Of a stretch of DNA of 64,000 bases, positions 43,728-58,489 are shown one piece after another. The position numbers were made by a program, and so were the translations under genes. The notes under the pieces were generated by a model. That model had not been told where the DNA came from and did no database searches. It saw only the letters and a list, made by a program, of their open reading frames with translations. Within the stretch, counting starts at the first letter, position 1; each line of letters opens with the position of its first letter. This stretch comes from Dichetophora obliterata. Lineage: Eukaryota; Arthropoda; Insecta; Diptera; Sciomyzidae. The stretch covers positions 174,081,327 to 174,145,326 of the forward strand of contig OY986435.1 in assembly GCA_963920525.1 (NCBI GenBank), given 5' to 3'.

Positions 43728-46348
43728 CTAACCAACACTGAACAAACAATCAACATCATTGTAATTAAGACTAAAAAGCCAAATTTTAACATTGCGAAGA
43801 AACATACATTTATTACGAATACATCTTATGCTATTAGGTAAGCTGTTAAAGAGTCTGGGAGCTACTGAAGTATAAAAATGCAGAAATAATTGAAGTGAAA
43901 ACTGTGGCACAGTGACAAGATTCTGAAGATTAATTCTTAAGTTATAGCTTATTGAGTATCTACTTAGTAGATACCCAGATTTGATAAAAAATATCTTTAA
44001 CACCTTGAAACAGTATAAATGCTTTAATGGTAAGATGCTCAATGTTCTAAAAAGAATCAGACTTCTATCACGGCGAGATCTATTGCAAGTCAGACGTATT
44101 GCATGTTTTTGAGATATAAAAAGAGGAGTAATTTTGTTAGCAAAGCGCCGCTCCAGCAAACTAAACCGTATACCAATTTGGATTGAAAAATACCATAGTA
44201 AATTGACTTGAGAAGTTCAGGAAAACAATAAGGTCTAAACAAAAACAAATGTCTAATGGCAGCCATTAGATAATTTTTAGAGCTCGAGTATGTTCCGACC
44301 AACTCAACTTGTTATCCAACATTAATCCGAGGTATTTAAAAGAATTAACAGGTTCAATACTAAAACACGTATAAGTATAAGTATAAGTATAAGTATATTC
44401 AGAATAAGTATGAAAATCATCAGATGACGATCAGATATTTTTACTGGACATGAACTTTTTACAACTGTCATCATGAAAGTAAAATTGTGGAAAAGCAACT
44501 TCTTTACCTAAATAAAGCACTAAAAAACATAATTCTTGTTTTATTGCTAAGTACCAATCGATGGACTTTAAACCAGTGACTTAAAACTGCCAGATCATGA
44601 TTTAAATCACAATGACGTACAGGCCATGTCATCAGCAAACGCATTTGCACTACTTTTGATCTTCTGAGAGCAAAGTGAATTAATGAAGATTAAAAACAGA
44701 ATAGGACCTAGCACCGAGCCTTGTGGTACACCTAATTTTACGTGCAATGAAGAACTAAAGTTACCTTTAAACTTTACTTTCTGCTGTCTATTTGATAAAT
44801 AAGAACTAAGCCAGTTATATATTAATCCTCTAAAACCAAATTTATGCAATTTTCTTAATAAAATATCATGGCTGATTGTATCGAAAGCTTTGGTAATATC
44901 AATGAAAAGAGCCGCAGTTAATTTTTTATTGGTTAATCCTGAGTAGACATTTGAGCAAAAATTCAAAAGAGCATCTTCTCTTGATAGACCAGATCTAAAG
45001 CCATATTGACATTTACTAAGAAGACAATTATTTTCCAAAAATTTTACCATACGAGCCTTAATAGCTTTTTCAAACACTTTAACAAACACCGGAAGGAGCG
45101 ATATGGGTCTGTAGTTGTTAATATTGGTACGATCACCTTTCTTAAAGAGAGGAATTACCTCAACCATCTTCATATCACTCGGAAATATACCTGTCTCAAC
45201 ACTTAAATTAAACAAATGGCTTAAATCATCGCAAATATTAAAAGAAATTTTCTTAATGAAATTATTAGTAAAATAATAATGAGAAGCAGAATTCGAATTC
45301 TTTAACGACACTATAATTTTATACACCTCGAACGAAGAAATTGCATCGTAAAGAAAACTCTTAGATAAAGAGGGTTCACTGGACAAACAAGAACACAAGG
45401 ACATATCAGCAGCATTATCAGCAACTACTTTGGAGCCTATTGAAACAAAAAATTTGTTTAAACTATCTGCTAGAATTTTTGGATTGGAAACAAGCAAATT
45501 ATGTACTTATAAAAAATGTTTGAATGGTTTCATTATTTGTCCCTTTATTAAGTATATATTATTTACCAATTTCCATTCTTTTCGAATGTCACCTTTTGCT
45601 TTTTGGAATTCATTGCAGTAGAAGTTATTCTTGCATAACGTTACATCTTTAGACACTTCTTTACAAATAGCTTTATAAGAAGAATTAATAAAATAATCAT
45701 TTGGAAATTTTTTTTTTTACGCTTAAATAGCTTGTTTATTTTATGAAGCAAGTTATTCGTTATTTAGGATTTAATTTTTTTCAATTCGCGATTCTTTTTC
45801 TTTAAAGTTTTTGTAGAACTTTCAATATGCTTAACTAGTTGCTTAATAAAAGTAGTATACGCTTTAGAGGCATGGGATACATTATAAACTGTAACCCAAG
45901 TTTCGAAACGAAGAGAATTGTTTAATAACCTAAAATCAGTAGAAGTATAAATAGAAGGAGAGAAAGACAAATAGTTTTTCGTTACTCTACAGTTAGCAAT
46001 ACTTAAGACAGTTAAACAATGATCAGAAATCTGAAAGTCGATCACCGAGCTATATAGACACAAATTACAGTTTTCAAGACGAACAAATATGTGGTCAATA
46101 CAAGTTTCAGACAATGAAGTTATACGAGCAGGCTGCTTTATACATGATTCTAGGCCAAAGAAAGAAAGTTGAAATAAGTATCTGTCACTGTGAATGTTGC
46201 TTTCAAGAATATTTAAGTTAATATCACCGATAAAACACAAATTGGTATGGTTATCATTGTCTAAAAGAGTGACTATGTCATTGAGAAAAATATCATGCGA
46301 AATAGAACTATCAGTAAACCTATAAATGCACAAGAACGTGAATTTCAT
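43728..46348 (-). pseudogene. Jockey-type ORF2, broken
   Basis: Endonuclease C-terminal half is at 46348-45764 (FIGDINLNIL, CIDHIFVR, SDHC). Reverse transcriptase is at 45497-44607 (NNYRPISLLP, QYGFRSGLS, FIDITKAFDT, GVPQGSVLGP and FADDMA in place of YADD). C-terminal blocks are at 44500-43728 (FKYLGLMLDNKLSW, LFNSLPNSIR). Frames change at about 45500-45760 and at 44600. A microsatellite of ATAAGT units at 44365-44395 has grown inside the coding region. It is not functional. Confidence 0.75.
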
Positions 46349-46440
46349 ATTCTAGTCTAGGCCAATGTATAAATTAAAAAAAATTTTTAGAAATAAAAAT
46401 TTTAGTCTTGGCCAATATATAAATTAAAAAAAATTTTAAA
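46349..46440. repeat. Short tandem duplication, unit about 47 bp
   Basis: TAGTCTAGGCCAATGTATAA and TAGTCTTGGCCAATATATAA, each followed by ATTAAAAAAAATTTT. It abuts the truncated LINE 5' end, and the motif resembles the TTGGCCAATAAATAAA tail of the LINE at 56045-57945. Confidence 0.5.
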
Positions 46441-46599
46441 TAATAATTTTATAAAGTTAACTGTCCATGGATTTAACTATTTATGGATTTAAAACTACTC
46501 ATGATTTAACAATGTTTTCATGGTTTCATGTTTTTCAAGAAGAGGATTGAGCAAAAAAAAAAAAGAGAGACATAGAAACGCGAGCATGAGAACTTGACA

Positions 46600-48475
46600 T
46601 GTTCGAGAAGATTGAGATGAATTGCGACAAGAATGAGGCCCGAAAATTGTTCGAAAAGATAAGACTCCTTGCTGATGGTTATAAAAGCGGGACCTGTTCC
46701 TGCAAAGACGAAAACGGGAATATTGTGACAACAATCCAGCCAACATAGATAATACCCAGGAAATCCAATTACGAATTACAGCGTCGAGGTTCACCTGCCC
46801 AACTTTGATGAAATCCTGATAGCTTTAGCTCGGCTTGAAAATAATAAAGCCGTGGGAGCCAATGCCTTATTTGCTGAACTGTTTTAGAACGGAGGCGAAG
46901 CTCTATTTAAATGCATTCCGAACGCATGCATTTTGTGCAATTTTCCTAATGCCGAATAGGTCTTGCAGTTAATGCAGATAAGACGGAATACTTTGTGTCA
47001 ACAAATAAACAGTCCCAGCGTTTTGGAATCCACGTTACAGTTGACAATAACTCCTTCGAGATTGTGGAGGGCTTCGTCTTTCTGGGATCAAGCTTGAACT
47101 CAAGCAACTATATCAACATTGAGATCAAACGAAGGATAAATCTTGACAACAGGTTCTACTTTGGGCTTAGTAGACAATTGAGAAGCAGAGCGCTCTCTCG
47201 ACGAACGAAAATCGTTCTTTATAAATCGCTCATCATTCCCGTCCTACTTTATGTATCACAAATCTGGAAGCTGAGCAGTTCAAATGAAGACTTTAAAAGC
47301 CTTTGAGAGAAAGTTTCTTCGCAAGATCTATGGACCAATCTGCGTCAATGGCGAGTACCGAATACCGAATATGGAACCTGTTTCTCAAACGGCAGCCATG
47401 TTCGAACCAACTCAGCAAAATTTTTCATACAAATTTGACATGCATCCTCACGGACACTGCTTCCAGACGACATTCTATAGGTCCAATTGTGCTTCTTCTT
47501 AGCCTTAGTAAGAAGTGCTTTCAAGAGGCATTCTCATACACTACTTCTAAAAGATATTCAAATAGAATTTAAATTCAATTGAAGTGAAAAAATGCCGTGA
47601 AAATCGAGAAAAGGGATATTTTCCGTGGGATTTTTTTAACCTCCAACCAAACCCAAACACTTATCATTTCCAACACCAAAATTGTGAGAAAATCGGGCTA
47701 AGGGATCTTTTTAGTGGGATGGAATGCCGTCTTAAAGTTCTTCTAGAAAACATCTTCTTGAATCCTGTCACTGATGGACTCAAAGAAATCTTAAATTAAC
47801 AAAATCCTAAAAGCTCTTCTAGATAAGACTGAGGATAGCATTCCTCCCAATGTAAATGCATTTGTTAAAAGAATGTCTTCTAGATATGAAAGTGGAATTG
47901 ATGGAATTCAAGACTTTCCCTTCCACTTTACCTTCTTTTAAAAGCACTTTTTATGCTAAGAATTTGATAGTTAAGAAGCTAATTTGAGAGTTTGTCGAAC
48001 ATGTTGGTAAACATTTTTGATTTTCTCCTTCAAACCAGGGTTGTGAAAAAAAATTACGAAAAGCAACAAAAATTCTTCGCGTGTTTTAGGAACACGTTGC
48101 TTTAATTTGAACTCCACCTCTTTCGAACAAGTTAGACCTGCAATTTTGTTTGAAGAACAAGTTCGCTAATGTGTAAACTGCTAAACACATTAATATCGAG
48201 CGGCTATGCTGGGTGGTCATGTTCAGCGCATGAAAGACAATGCAATGTCGTTAAATAAAATACTCAATTCGGTACCCAGCGGTGGTCAACGCGGAAGAAA
48301 ACGACCGCATCTTCATTGGAAGGATCAAGCAAAGGACAACCCGACGAAGCTTGGAATTTCCCAATAGCGCCAGTAAGTGACGGACCGAAATTGTTGGCTG
48401 CCGCACGTTCTTATATGAGGCTGAGATCGACCTAAGAATGTAGTGCCAACTAAATAAGTAAGTAAAAAGCATAAA
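46600..48475 (+). mobile_element. RTE-like LINE relic, interrupted
   Basis: Plus-strand relics: ARKLFEKIRLL near 46630, then NADKTEYFVSTNKQS to LLYVSQIW at 46960-47270, FERKFLRKIYGP at 47300, and the terminal block (GGHVQRMKDNA, PSGGQRGRKRPHLHWKD) at 48210-48330. The end has AAGTAAGT-type short repeats. About 0.8 kb of unrelated sequence lies between 47390 and 48175. Many stops are present; clade is from memory of similar insect LINEs. Confidence 0.7.
47390..48175. other. Sequence interrupting the RTE-like LINE
   Basis: Not recognised. It contains a diverged direct repeat (GAAAATCGAGAAAAGGGATA at about 47595 and AGAAAATCGGGCTAAGGGAT at about 47687). Confidence 0.45.
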
Positions 48476-49387
48476 ACCCGACAATATTAAAAAATAAACA
48501 AAAAAAAAAAGAAAGAATAAATAAGCAATGTAGAAGAAAAACAAAAAATTAATAAGGACCATTTACGATAGCAACTTACAGAAGAGACAAGACAGGTCGG
48601 GAAGAAAACAAAGTTTTTTCATTTTGTTGTTATTGTAGCTAATAGTCCACCATCTCTTTTTTTATTTTCTTTTGCTATGCTTTATATACTTTTTGTTGCT
48701 GTTGCTGTTCATGTCCTCTTTGATTTATATCCTTGCGTGTTTTAGGTGAGAGTTGTTTTTATTTTATATCCAGACAAGGCCATCCAGACAGATAAGCAGA
48801 CAGACTGTAAGCAATAGTTTTTCTGACTACTTTGAACCTGAAAAAATCTTAGACTACTAAAGCCATAAACACTTTAAGGTAGAGGGCCTTTAGGTAAATA
48901 ATTGAAATTTTAAAATATACAATATTAAAATCTGAAAAAGTTTTTGGTGTGACTAAAAAAAAAATTAAAAATTTACTGTTGGTTAGATTTTTACCCAAAT
49001 TTAATAAAGTTTTCGAGGGTAAATCAAATATTAGTAGAGTATTGAGAATTAGTAGAGTATATATGAAGATTATTTTATTCACCAACTAATAAATTTTCAG
49101 TGCGTATGAAGAGTTTCAAAGATACTTTTGATAGTGCCAAATGATTTTCAGACAAGATATTTTTTTTCAAATTAATGTAAGAACACACAAACTTGGCTTT
49201 TGAGGAAAAAAATTAAAATTTGATTGAAAAATTTCCCAGTAGAACTTTTTAAGAACTTTTAATTTCAAAGCATTCAGCCGGTTATGCATGGCGAAAAAAG
49301 AAAGCAAAAATATCTCAAAAACAGATTTTACAGATTCTTTTACTATTGTCATTATAACTTAGGGCAAGTTGTATTATGTGCTGTTAG
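48476..49387. other. No gene recognised
   Basis: AT-rich spacer with short homopolymers. Confidence 0.5.
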
Positions 49388-50040
49388 TATGGGGGCCCAC
49401 AGGAAGACAGGTGGGGGCAAGTGCAGTAAGGCAGTGAAGATTGTTAAATATCTTCATATTAAGTTATAAAGCCGCAAGTTACAATTAAAAATTTTACGGC
49501 AGAAGCGAAAAACTTTCTGAATTGTTGGTTGCGCTTAAACTTAGAGATCTTAGAACTTTGTTAATAAAAACGTCGTTTATAGTTGTAGGAGTGTAAAATT
49601 TTGTAGGATCATGTATTTTGATAAGGTGCATCATAATCAATCAAGAAGCCGATTTTGCATTTTTTGTAACCTACGGATTTTTTAGTTTCATGTGACGATA
49701 CTTTCATTATGTATGTTAATATGTTTTGAAGAGAAGACAAAAATATTTTTTTTAGGTTTATTTATATTGTATATAAAGCTGAGCTAAGTCATGCATTTTT
49801 AAATAGTATGTTGTACCCGTCGCTGTGGTAAGTTAGAACACCATTTCATTTACCTTTATTTAAGACACTTTTCATTACGTATTTTTACTCTCACAAAATT
49901 TTTTGTGCAAATATTACTTATAACTGCTTCCATTCTACGAATTTCATTCGTAGTTTTCAGCCGCCAATAGCATTCGTAGAATGGACGTACTTTGGTACAT
50001 ATTACTCATATTTTATTCGTATTCGTACAAATGCAAATAC

Positions 50041-53239
<3,199 letters not shown>

Positions 53240-53439
53240 NNNNNNNNNNNNNNNNNNNNNNNNNNNNNNNNNNNNNNNNNNNNNNNNNNNNNNNNNNNNN
53301 NNNNNNNNNNNNNNNNNNNNNNNNNNNNNNNNNNNNNNNNNNNNNNNNNNNNNNNNNNNNNNNNNNNNNNNNNNNNNNNNNNNNNNNNNNNNNNNNNNNN
53401 NNNNNNNNNNNNNNNNNNNNNNNNNNNNNNNNNNNNNNN
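53240..53439. other. Assembly gap of 200 N
   Basis: Exactly 200 unknown bases, a conventional placeholder size, directly after the GAT array. Confidence 0.99.
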
Positions 53440-53796
53440 GAAATTCTGAATAAAGCAGGTCAATTTTGGATCAAGCTCTAATTTTAAAAAATCTGAAGGC
53501 ATATTCTGGCTAAGCAAATGATTTTACATTAAAATATGTATTGGTCAAAATGAAACTTGATTTGAAACGTCCATTTTAATCTTCTAGCGTCGCGTGCTTA
53601 TATTACACCCAGGATTCAGAATTAAGTCTTGCAGTGAGGTTCTGAATTATGTTTAGAAAATGAATGGAACCCAAACCAAATTTTTATACATGTACCTCTT
53701 TATATATTCATTCATACGTTTTAAATTAAAAATTTTTTTTTTATCCATTCATATAATCGTATGTTTCCGAACTCGACTGTAGTAACTTGCATGCTG

Positions 53797-54087
53797 TTAG
53801 AACTTATGCATTTTGGAAAAATAAATAAGTGCATTGGTGTCGATGCGGTGTGAGATCTGGTCAAAAATATCTTCCTTAGCATGCGAGAAACATTTTAAGA
53901 ATAGCCACATCTCAAATTTTTGAAGTGAAAACTTCTTTAGGCGCGTTGAACGATTTTGGTAGAGAGTAAATCTTTGGTTTGCGTCATCGTGATTTTCCGA
54001 GTAACTTTCGTCATCAATACAGACAGCGAGCATGGTAGAATAACCAGGTAAGGCCGACTCGGAGAGGAATGTGTGTGACATACGCAC
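53797..54087 (-). pseudogene. Unknown 96-codon frame partly shared with copy 1
   Basis: The C-terminal third (EMWLFLKCFSHAKEDIFDQI) has a close counterpart in the plus-strand frame at 34440-34560 of copy 1, where several codons differ but the reading frame is similar. That suggests descent from a coding exon of the transposon. No domain recognised; the N-terminal part lies beyond the homology boundary. Confidence 0.35.
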
Positions 54088-54227
54088 TTTATATTGTTTT
54101 CTTTTGTGTTAAATTCGATGGTCGCAGCTCGTGAGAAAATAAGTAGTTGTCAAGGCTACCTAATAATAATTTTATCATGACTGGGACTGCATCGTCCCAA
54201 AATTTTTTTGTTTCTTATTTCAGCTAC

Positions 54228-54885
54228 TCCCACTGGAATAGCAACCTTGACGTTGGTGTGGGGGCTTAGGTCGCTAGGATGCAGGGGGCTGGAATGACGG
54301 AAGCGCAAGCTTCTGACAGGGGTCCTAGGTCATACAGGTCGCTGCATCCTGGCGATGCACTAGTAGCTATTCACTCCTACCCTATACCCCTTTTTCACTC
54401 CCCATACCCTCCCTATTCATCCCATATATAACCTCTCCTATCCCACACCTAGTCCCTCCGATGGGCCGAATAAAGGTGTTTTGCGACCCGTGCCGAGGAT
54501 TTGCTAGGCTGGAGGCCCATTAAAAATAGTCCAGTCTCAAACGGAGTGTATCGGATACCAGGCGCCCTCCGGTACTATCCAGCCTTACCCGCGCACAGGG
54601 ACATCTGTGGGGGTGGACCTTCCTTTGTCCCACACTCATGGGAATTATATGGAAGACCAAACAAACAAAAACAAACAAAAAGCACCAGCGACCGCCGGAG
54701 GACACAGTGGGAGCAATCCTCACTGCGCGCCGCCAGCGGTCACACCTCCCCTATGGTTGGAGCAGGCCATAGCGGTTGCAAAGCTACTGCCAAAAATGTC
54801 ACCGGGGCGGGAGCAGGCCTGGGTATAAAGACAACTACTGCCAAAAAATCCACACTACTGCGCAGGGGTGCCATAAAAAATCGAG
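54228..54885 (+). mobile_element. 5' end of a LOA-like LINE, 3'-truncated
   Basis: Matches the leader of the LINE at 1096-6548 from its first bases (TGGAATAGCAACCTTGACG) through the ORF1 start (ATG at about 54650). About 60 codons of a diverged, Lys/Thr-rich ORF1 head follow, then homology stops near 54885. Loss of the 3' part is unlike normal 5' truncation and implies a later deletion or insertion. Confidence 0.75.
54271..54355 (+). ncRNA. Predicted structured RNA in LINE leader, copy 2
   Basis: TCGCTAGGATGCAG (54271-54284) pairs with CTGCATCCTGGCGA (54342-54355) over 14 bp with one G-U. The inner hairpin GAAGC-GCAA-GCTTC (54300-54313) is identical to copy 1, while the outer arms differ on both sides and still pair. 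Confidence 0.6.
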
Positions 54886-54894
54886 GAATTATTC

Positions 54895-56044
54895 GCTAAA
54901 GCTTCGAATTTTCGAAAATAGATTTATCTTTGGTATATCAGCAAGTTATATTGGACAAAAAAGGTCCAAAAAATACCAGCAATTTATATTGGTCTTTTCA
55001 AATAAAACAGATTGGTGTATGGCATTGCATCTGCCCCAGCTATTTTCAAAGAAGCATAGAAAGGCTGGTTTTAGGAATTCCTGGAGTGAAAGTTTTTATA
55101 GATGATGTTCTTATTTCTGCAGCAACACATGCAGAGGTTAGAAACAGTTTTATTGAAAATCAAGGATGCTGGCCACTAGGCCCTTGGTGGCCGTATCTTA
55201 ACGAAAATTTAGAGCAAATAGCAAACTCAAGCGTCGATTATTTACCTTTTAAGAGCAGCCCAGTAAAAGCTTCCTTAATTAATTGAAGGTGGGCTGAGAA
55301 GCTATGGAAAAGGCTTCATTTAGATTACTTGGGTCCAATTTTTGATAATTATTTTTTAATCATGACTGTTGCACACAGGAAATGCCTGGAATGCATTAAA
55401 ATGAATTCCAGTATAAAAAGCAGCCAAACAATAGATCAAGTCAGGTCAGTGTTTGCTCAGTTTGGGTTACCAAAAACTGTTGTTACTGATAATGGGAAAT
55501 CATTTATTTCATAGCAATTCAATTTTTTTTTTACATAAAAATGGCATAGAACATATAAATTCTAATGCAGGCCACCCAGCATCAAATGGCCCAGCAAAAA
55601 CTAGTGTAAAAACTGTCAAATTGGGTTTTCAAAAAGCTTTGAACTCGAAAAACTCAAACCGAACGCTAAATGAATGCCTAGACGCATTTTTGATGGACTA
55701 TAGGAACTCTATTCACTGTACCAATGGGTTTTCTCCAACGGAAATAATTTTCAAAAGGAATATAAGAACGAGATTAGATCTTTTAAATCCCTTCAGAAAA
55801 AAAAACGAAGCAAATTTCGAGAAGTTGAAACAAAATGTAGAGAATATGCAAAACAATCAAAAAATATATTATGTTGGGAAAAAAGATAGACGATTGGCGT
55901 TTAATGATTACGTTATGGTAAAGGATTACTCGATTCCGGGGAAGGTTAAGTGGATTAAAGGAAAAATAGATAGTATATTAGGAACACGGTATTATTTAGT
56001 GGAAATTACTAAAAAAAATATGTTTTGTGGAAACGTCATGTTTA
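54895..56044 (+). pseudogene. gypsy pol relic: reverse transcriptase scrap and integrase
   Basis: The first 200 bases encode RT scraps in shifting frames (VYQQVILDKKGPK, PGVKVFIDDVLISA with a xIDD box). A large deletion removes RNase H and the zinc finger. Integrase follows: LHLDYLGPI (Asp 1), KTVVTDNGKSFIS (Asp 2), then HPASNGPAKTSVKT, where the usual Glu of the NGxxE box is not seen. FSPTEIIF and a C-terminal basic domain end before the LINE. There are several frameshifts and a stop after Asp 2. Inactive. Confidence 0.7.
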
Positions 56045-57945
56045 GACACACTTATCATGCCTTTGTATATAATATTTAACAAATCTCTACTCCAAGGATC
56101 TTTTCCATCGTACTGGAAGATATCTCATCTAACACCAATATATAAAAATGGCGATAAAAGGTCTGATGAAAACTATAGAGGAATCGCCATATTATCATCG
56201 GCTATTCCAAAATTGTTCGAAAAAAATTATATGCGCAAAACTAACATCTATTATAAATCCTTTACTCAATGAACAGCAACATGGTTTCCGTAAAGGTAGA
56301 TCAACCACAACAATTCTAATGACTATGATCTCTGATGTTTTAAGTAAAATGGAGAAAGGACATCAAGTGGAGGCAATATATACCCACTTTAGCAAAGCTT
56401 TTGATCGAGTCGATCATGATATCTTGGCTTCCAAATTGGAAAAGATTGGTATCTCAGGATCTTTGCTCAGTTGGCTGAAGTCCTATCTCCACGTCAGGTC
56501 TCAGTTCGTAAAATTTCAAGGTACCTTATCCAAACAGATTTTAGTTACATCCGGCGTACCACAAGGTAGTTTGTCCACCTTTGTCCACTTCCCTTTAATA
56601 TTTTTATCTCAGACCTATCTGATATTCTTTGCGATATCCCACATCTAATGTATGCAGACGACCTAAAAATGTACCTTATTATTAAATCGGAAACAGATGT
56701 AATTTACTTACAGTCGAAACTGTCATCTCTTGAGTACTGGTGCAATCAAAATAAACTTCATCTTAATGTTAAGAAATGCTGCGTAATAACCTTCTCCCGT
56801 AAAAATTTGGTAAAAAATAACAGTTCCTTCCTCAATAGCATTGAACTTAAAAGAGTCAACCATATTGTTGATCTTGGTGTAGACTTGGACAACAATTTGC
56901 GTTTCAACTTACATTATGATAAAATTATATCTAGGGCCAGCAAACAACTCGGTTTTATAAAACGGCGTGCAAAAGTGTTCAAAAATGTTTGGGTCACGAA
57001 AGCTTTATACTGCGCGTTAGTGCGCCCTATTCTTGAATATGGATGCATTATTTGGAATCCTGCTTTCGAATCACACAGTGAAAGACTTGAATCTATTCAA
57101 AAGCAATTTCTGCTTTTTGCGCTTAGGGACACGTATAACCCCCGGGAGTACAATATATTGCCACCTTATGATTTTAGGCTTAGCCTTCTGAATTTAATGC
57201 CCCTTTCAACAAGAAGGACTTTACTTAGTTCATGTTTTACCTTCGATATCATTAACGGTGTTGTTGATAGCGAGTATATATCAAACAAGATACAATTTAA
57301 TGACCCGATCAGACGTACACGGCATACACGACTATAAAATGAATATCTACATCACACTGTCTACGCAAGAAATGAGCCGATAAATAGGTGCTGTAGAGAA
57401 TTAAATAATATCAGCGAGTACTATGCATCCCCTATGTCTAAATTTACTTTTAAGAAAAATCTTTCCAAGTCCCTATTTCCGTCATAATACCTTCCTTCAA
57501 GCAACTACGTTTAAAATCTTAATCTATAATTAAGCATGCCCTCTCCAAATCTTTTTCCCTACTAAAAGCCCAATACTCCTGCACTCTTCATGTATTGTCC
57601 TGTTAGACTTTAAGAATTAAATGCTGAGATAATAAATAGCCAGTCCAATTACCTATTCCCTTCTCAGATCTCTCCTAATCTTATTAAATAAAATTCTTAG
57701 CTATAGTAATCTATGTATAAAATATGTTAGCATGTAAGTTCCTTTTCTTTTTCTTTTCTTCTCTCCTTTTCTTTTTGACGTGTAATTGAATTCATGTCGA
57801 TCAGGTGAGCGGATTACGCCCACATTGATTTGCATATCTTCGAACACCAAAACAAGGAAATGGGAGAAAGAAAAAAAAAAAGAAAAAAATAAACAAACCT
57901 GTTAGAATAAGTAAATTGCCTTGCTTGGCCAATAAATAAATAAAT
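56045..57945 (+). mobile_element. Jockey-superfamily LINE, 5'-truncated, nested in gypsy relic
   Basis: Coding 56050-57340, then a 3' UTR with CT-rich tracts and an end TTGGCCAATAAATAAATAAA. The gypsy pol frame resumes on the far side. The 5' truncation point is near 56045; target duplication not resolved. Confidence 0.75.
56050..57337 (+). pseudogene. Jockey-type reverse transcriptase, frameshifted
   Basis: Blocks in order: IFNKSLLQGSFPSYWKI, NYRGIAILSSAIPKLFEK, QQHGFRKGRST, HFSKAFDRVDHDIL (Thr/Asp-type position altered), TSGVPQGS, then in a new frame MYADDLKMYL and a long C-terminal domain (VDLGVDLDNNLRF, ALVRPILEYGCIIW, LPPYDFRL). Frame changes lie near 56200 and 56575. The YADD box is intact but the frame is not. 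Confidence 0.8.
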
Positions 57946-58335
57946 TAATAATCAATTATGACTCTGTTTAAATATCAACAATGAAGATTATATTCCAGAA
58001 ATAGTAACAAATGAAAATACGAAATTAAGTTCAAAAATGGAAATACTGTAACTTCGGATAAAATAGGTAATAATGCACCAGGTAAATTGCAAAAGATCAT
58101 GAAACTTTACAAATGAAGGATCGGTATCCCTTAAGGTCCCGTCTGAAATCGAATTAAATTAGTTTACTATAAATGTGAAATTTCAACTGTATACGGAATC
58201 GATTTATTGAAGAACAACACACTGCGTGTTTAGTTATTACTTATTTTGGAAAATATTATTTTATTTCTTATAAAAATAAAATTAAAAAAATGTATTTTGA
58301 GATAATCAGAAAATTAGTGAATTAGGGAGAAGAGT

Positions 58336-58489
58336 TGTTTGATATATTGGCAATATTTTACGACTGAGTCGATAATTATCGATTTTACTGGTTAAAACGC
58401 ACACAGATCTTCTCTTCAATATATATAAAACAATTGATCAAATAAAAAACCACGCTGTGTTTGTCTCTAAGCTGTGCTTTTATTGTACA
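58336..58489 (+). repeat. Probable 3' LTR of the Mag-type relic, 154 bp
   Basis: Begins TGTTTGATATATTGG after a purine-rich tract (TTAGGGAGAAGAGT) and ends TTATTGTACA, giving TG...CA. It contains a TATATAAAAC box (58421) and AATAAA (58441). There is no second copy to confirm it. Confidence 0.45.

Larger units (their letters stand above)
43329..46350 (-). mobile_element. Jockey-superfamily LINE, 5'-truncated
   Basis: Contains endonuclease, reverse transcriptase and C-terminal domains in order on the minus strand, and a 3' end with an A run of about 10 (T run at 43329-43338). It lacks the start of the endonuclease and any ORF1. I could not identify a target duplication. Confidence 0.75.
54895..58489 (+). 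mobile_element. Mag-type gypsy relic with nested LINE
   Basis: Parts of reverse transcriptase and integrase (54895-56044), a Jockey LINE (56045-57945), the resumed pol C-terminus (57960-58170, ending KDRYPLRSRLKSN and a stop), a purine tract at about 58323-58334 and a short LTR (58336-58489). The 5' half is missing. Confidence 0.65.

Noticed and set aside
46495..46794. 99-codon minus-strand frame
   Set aside because: It is antisense to the RTE-like LINE relic on the plus strand.
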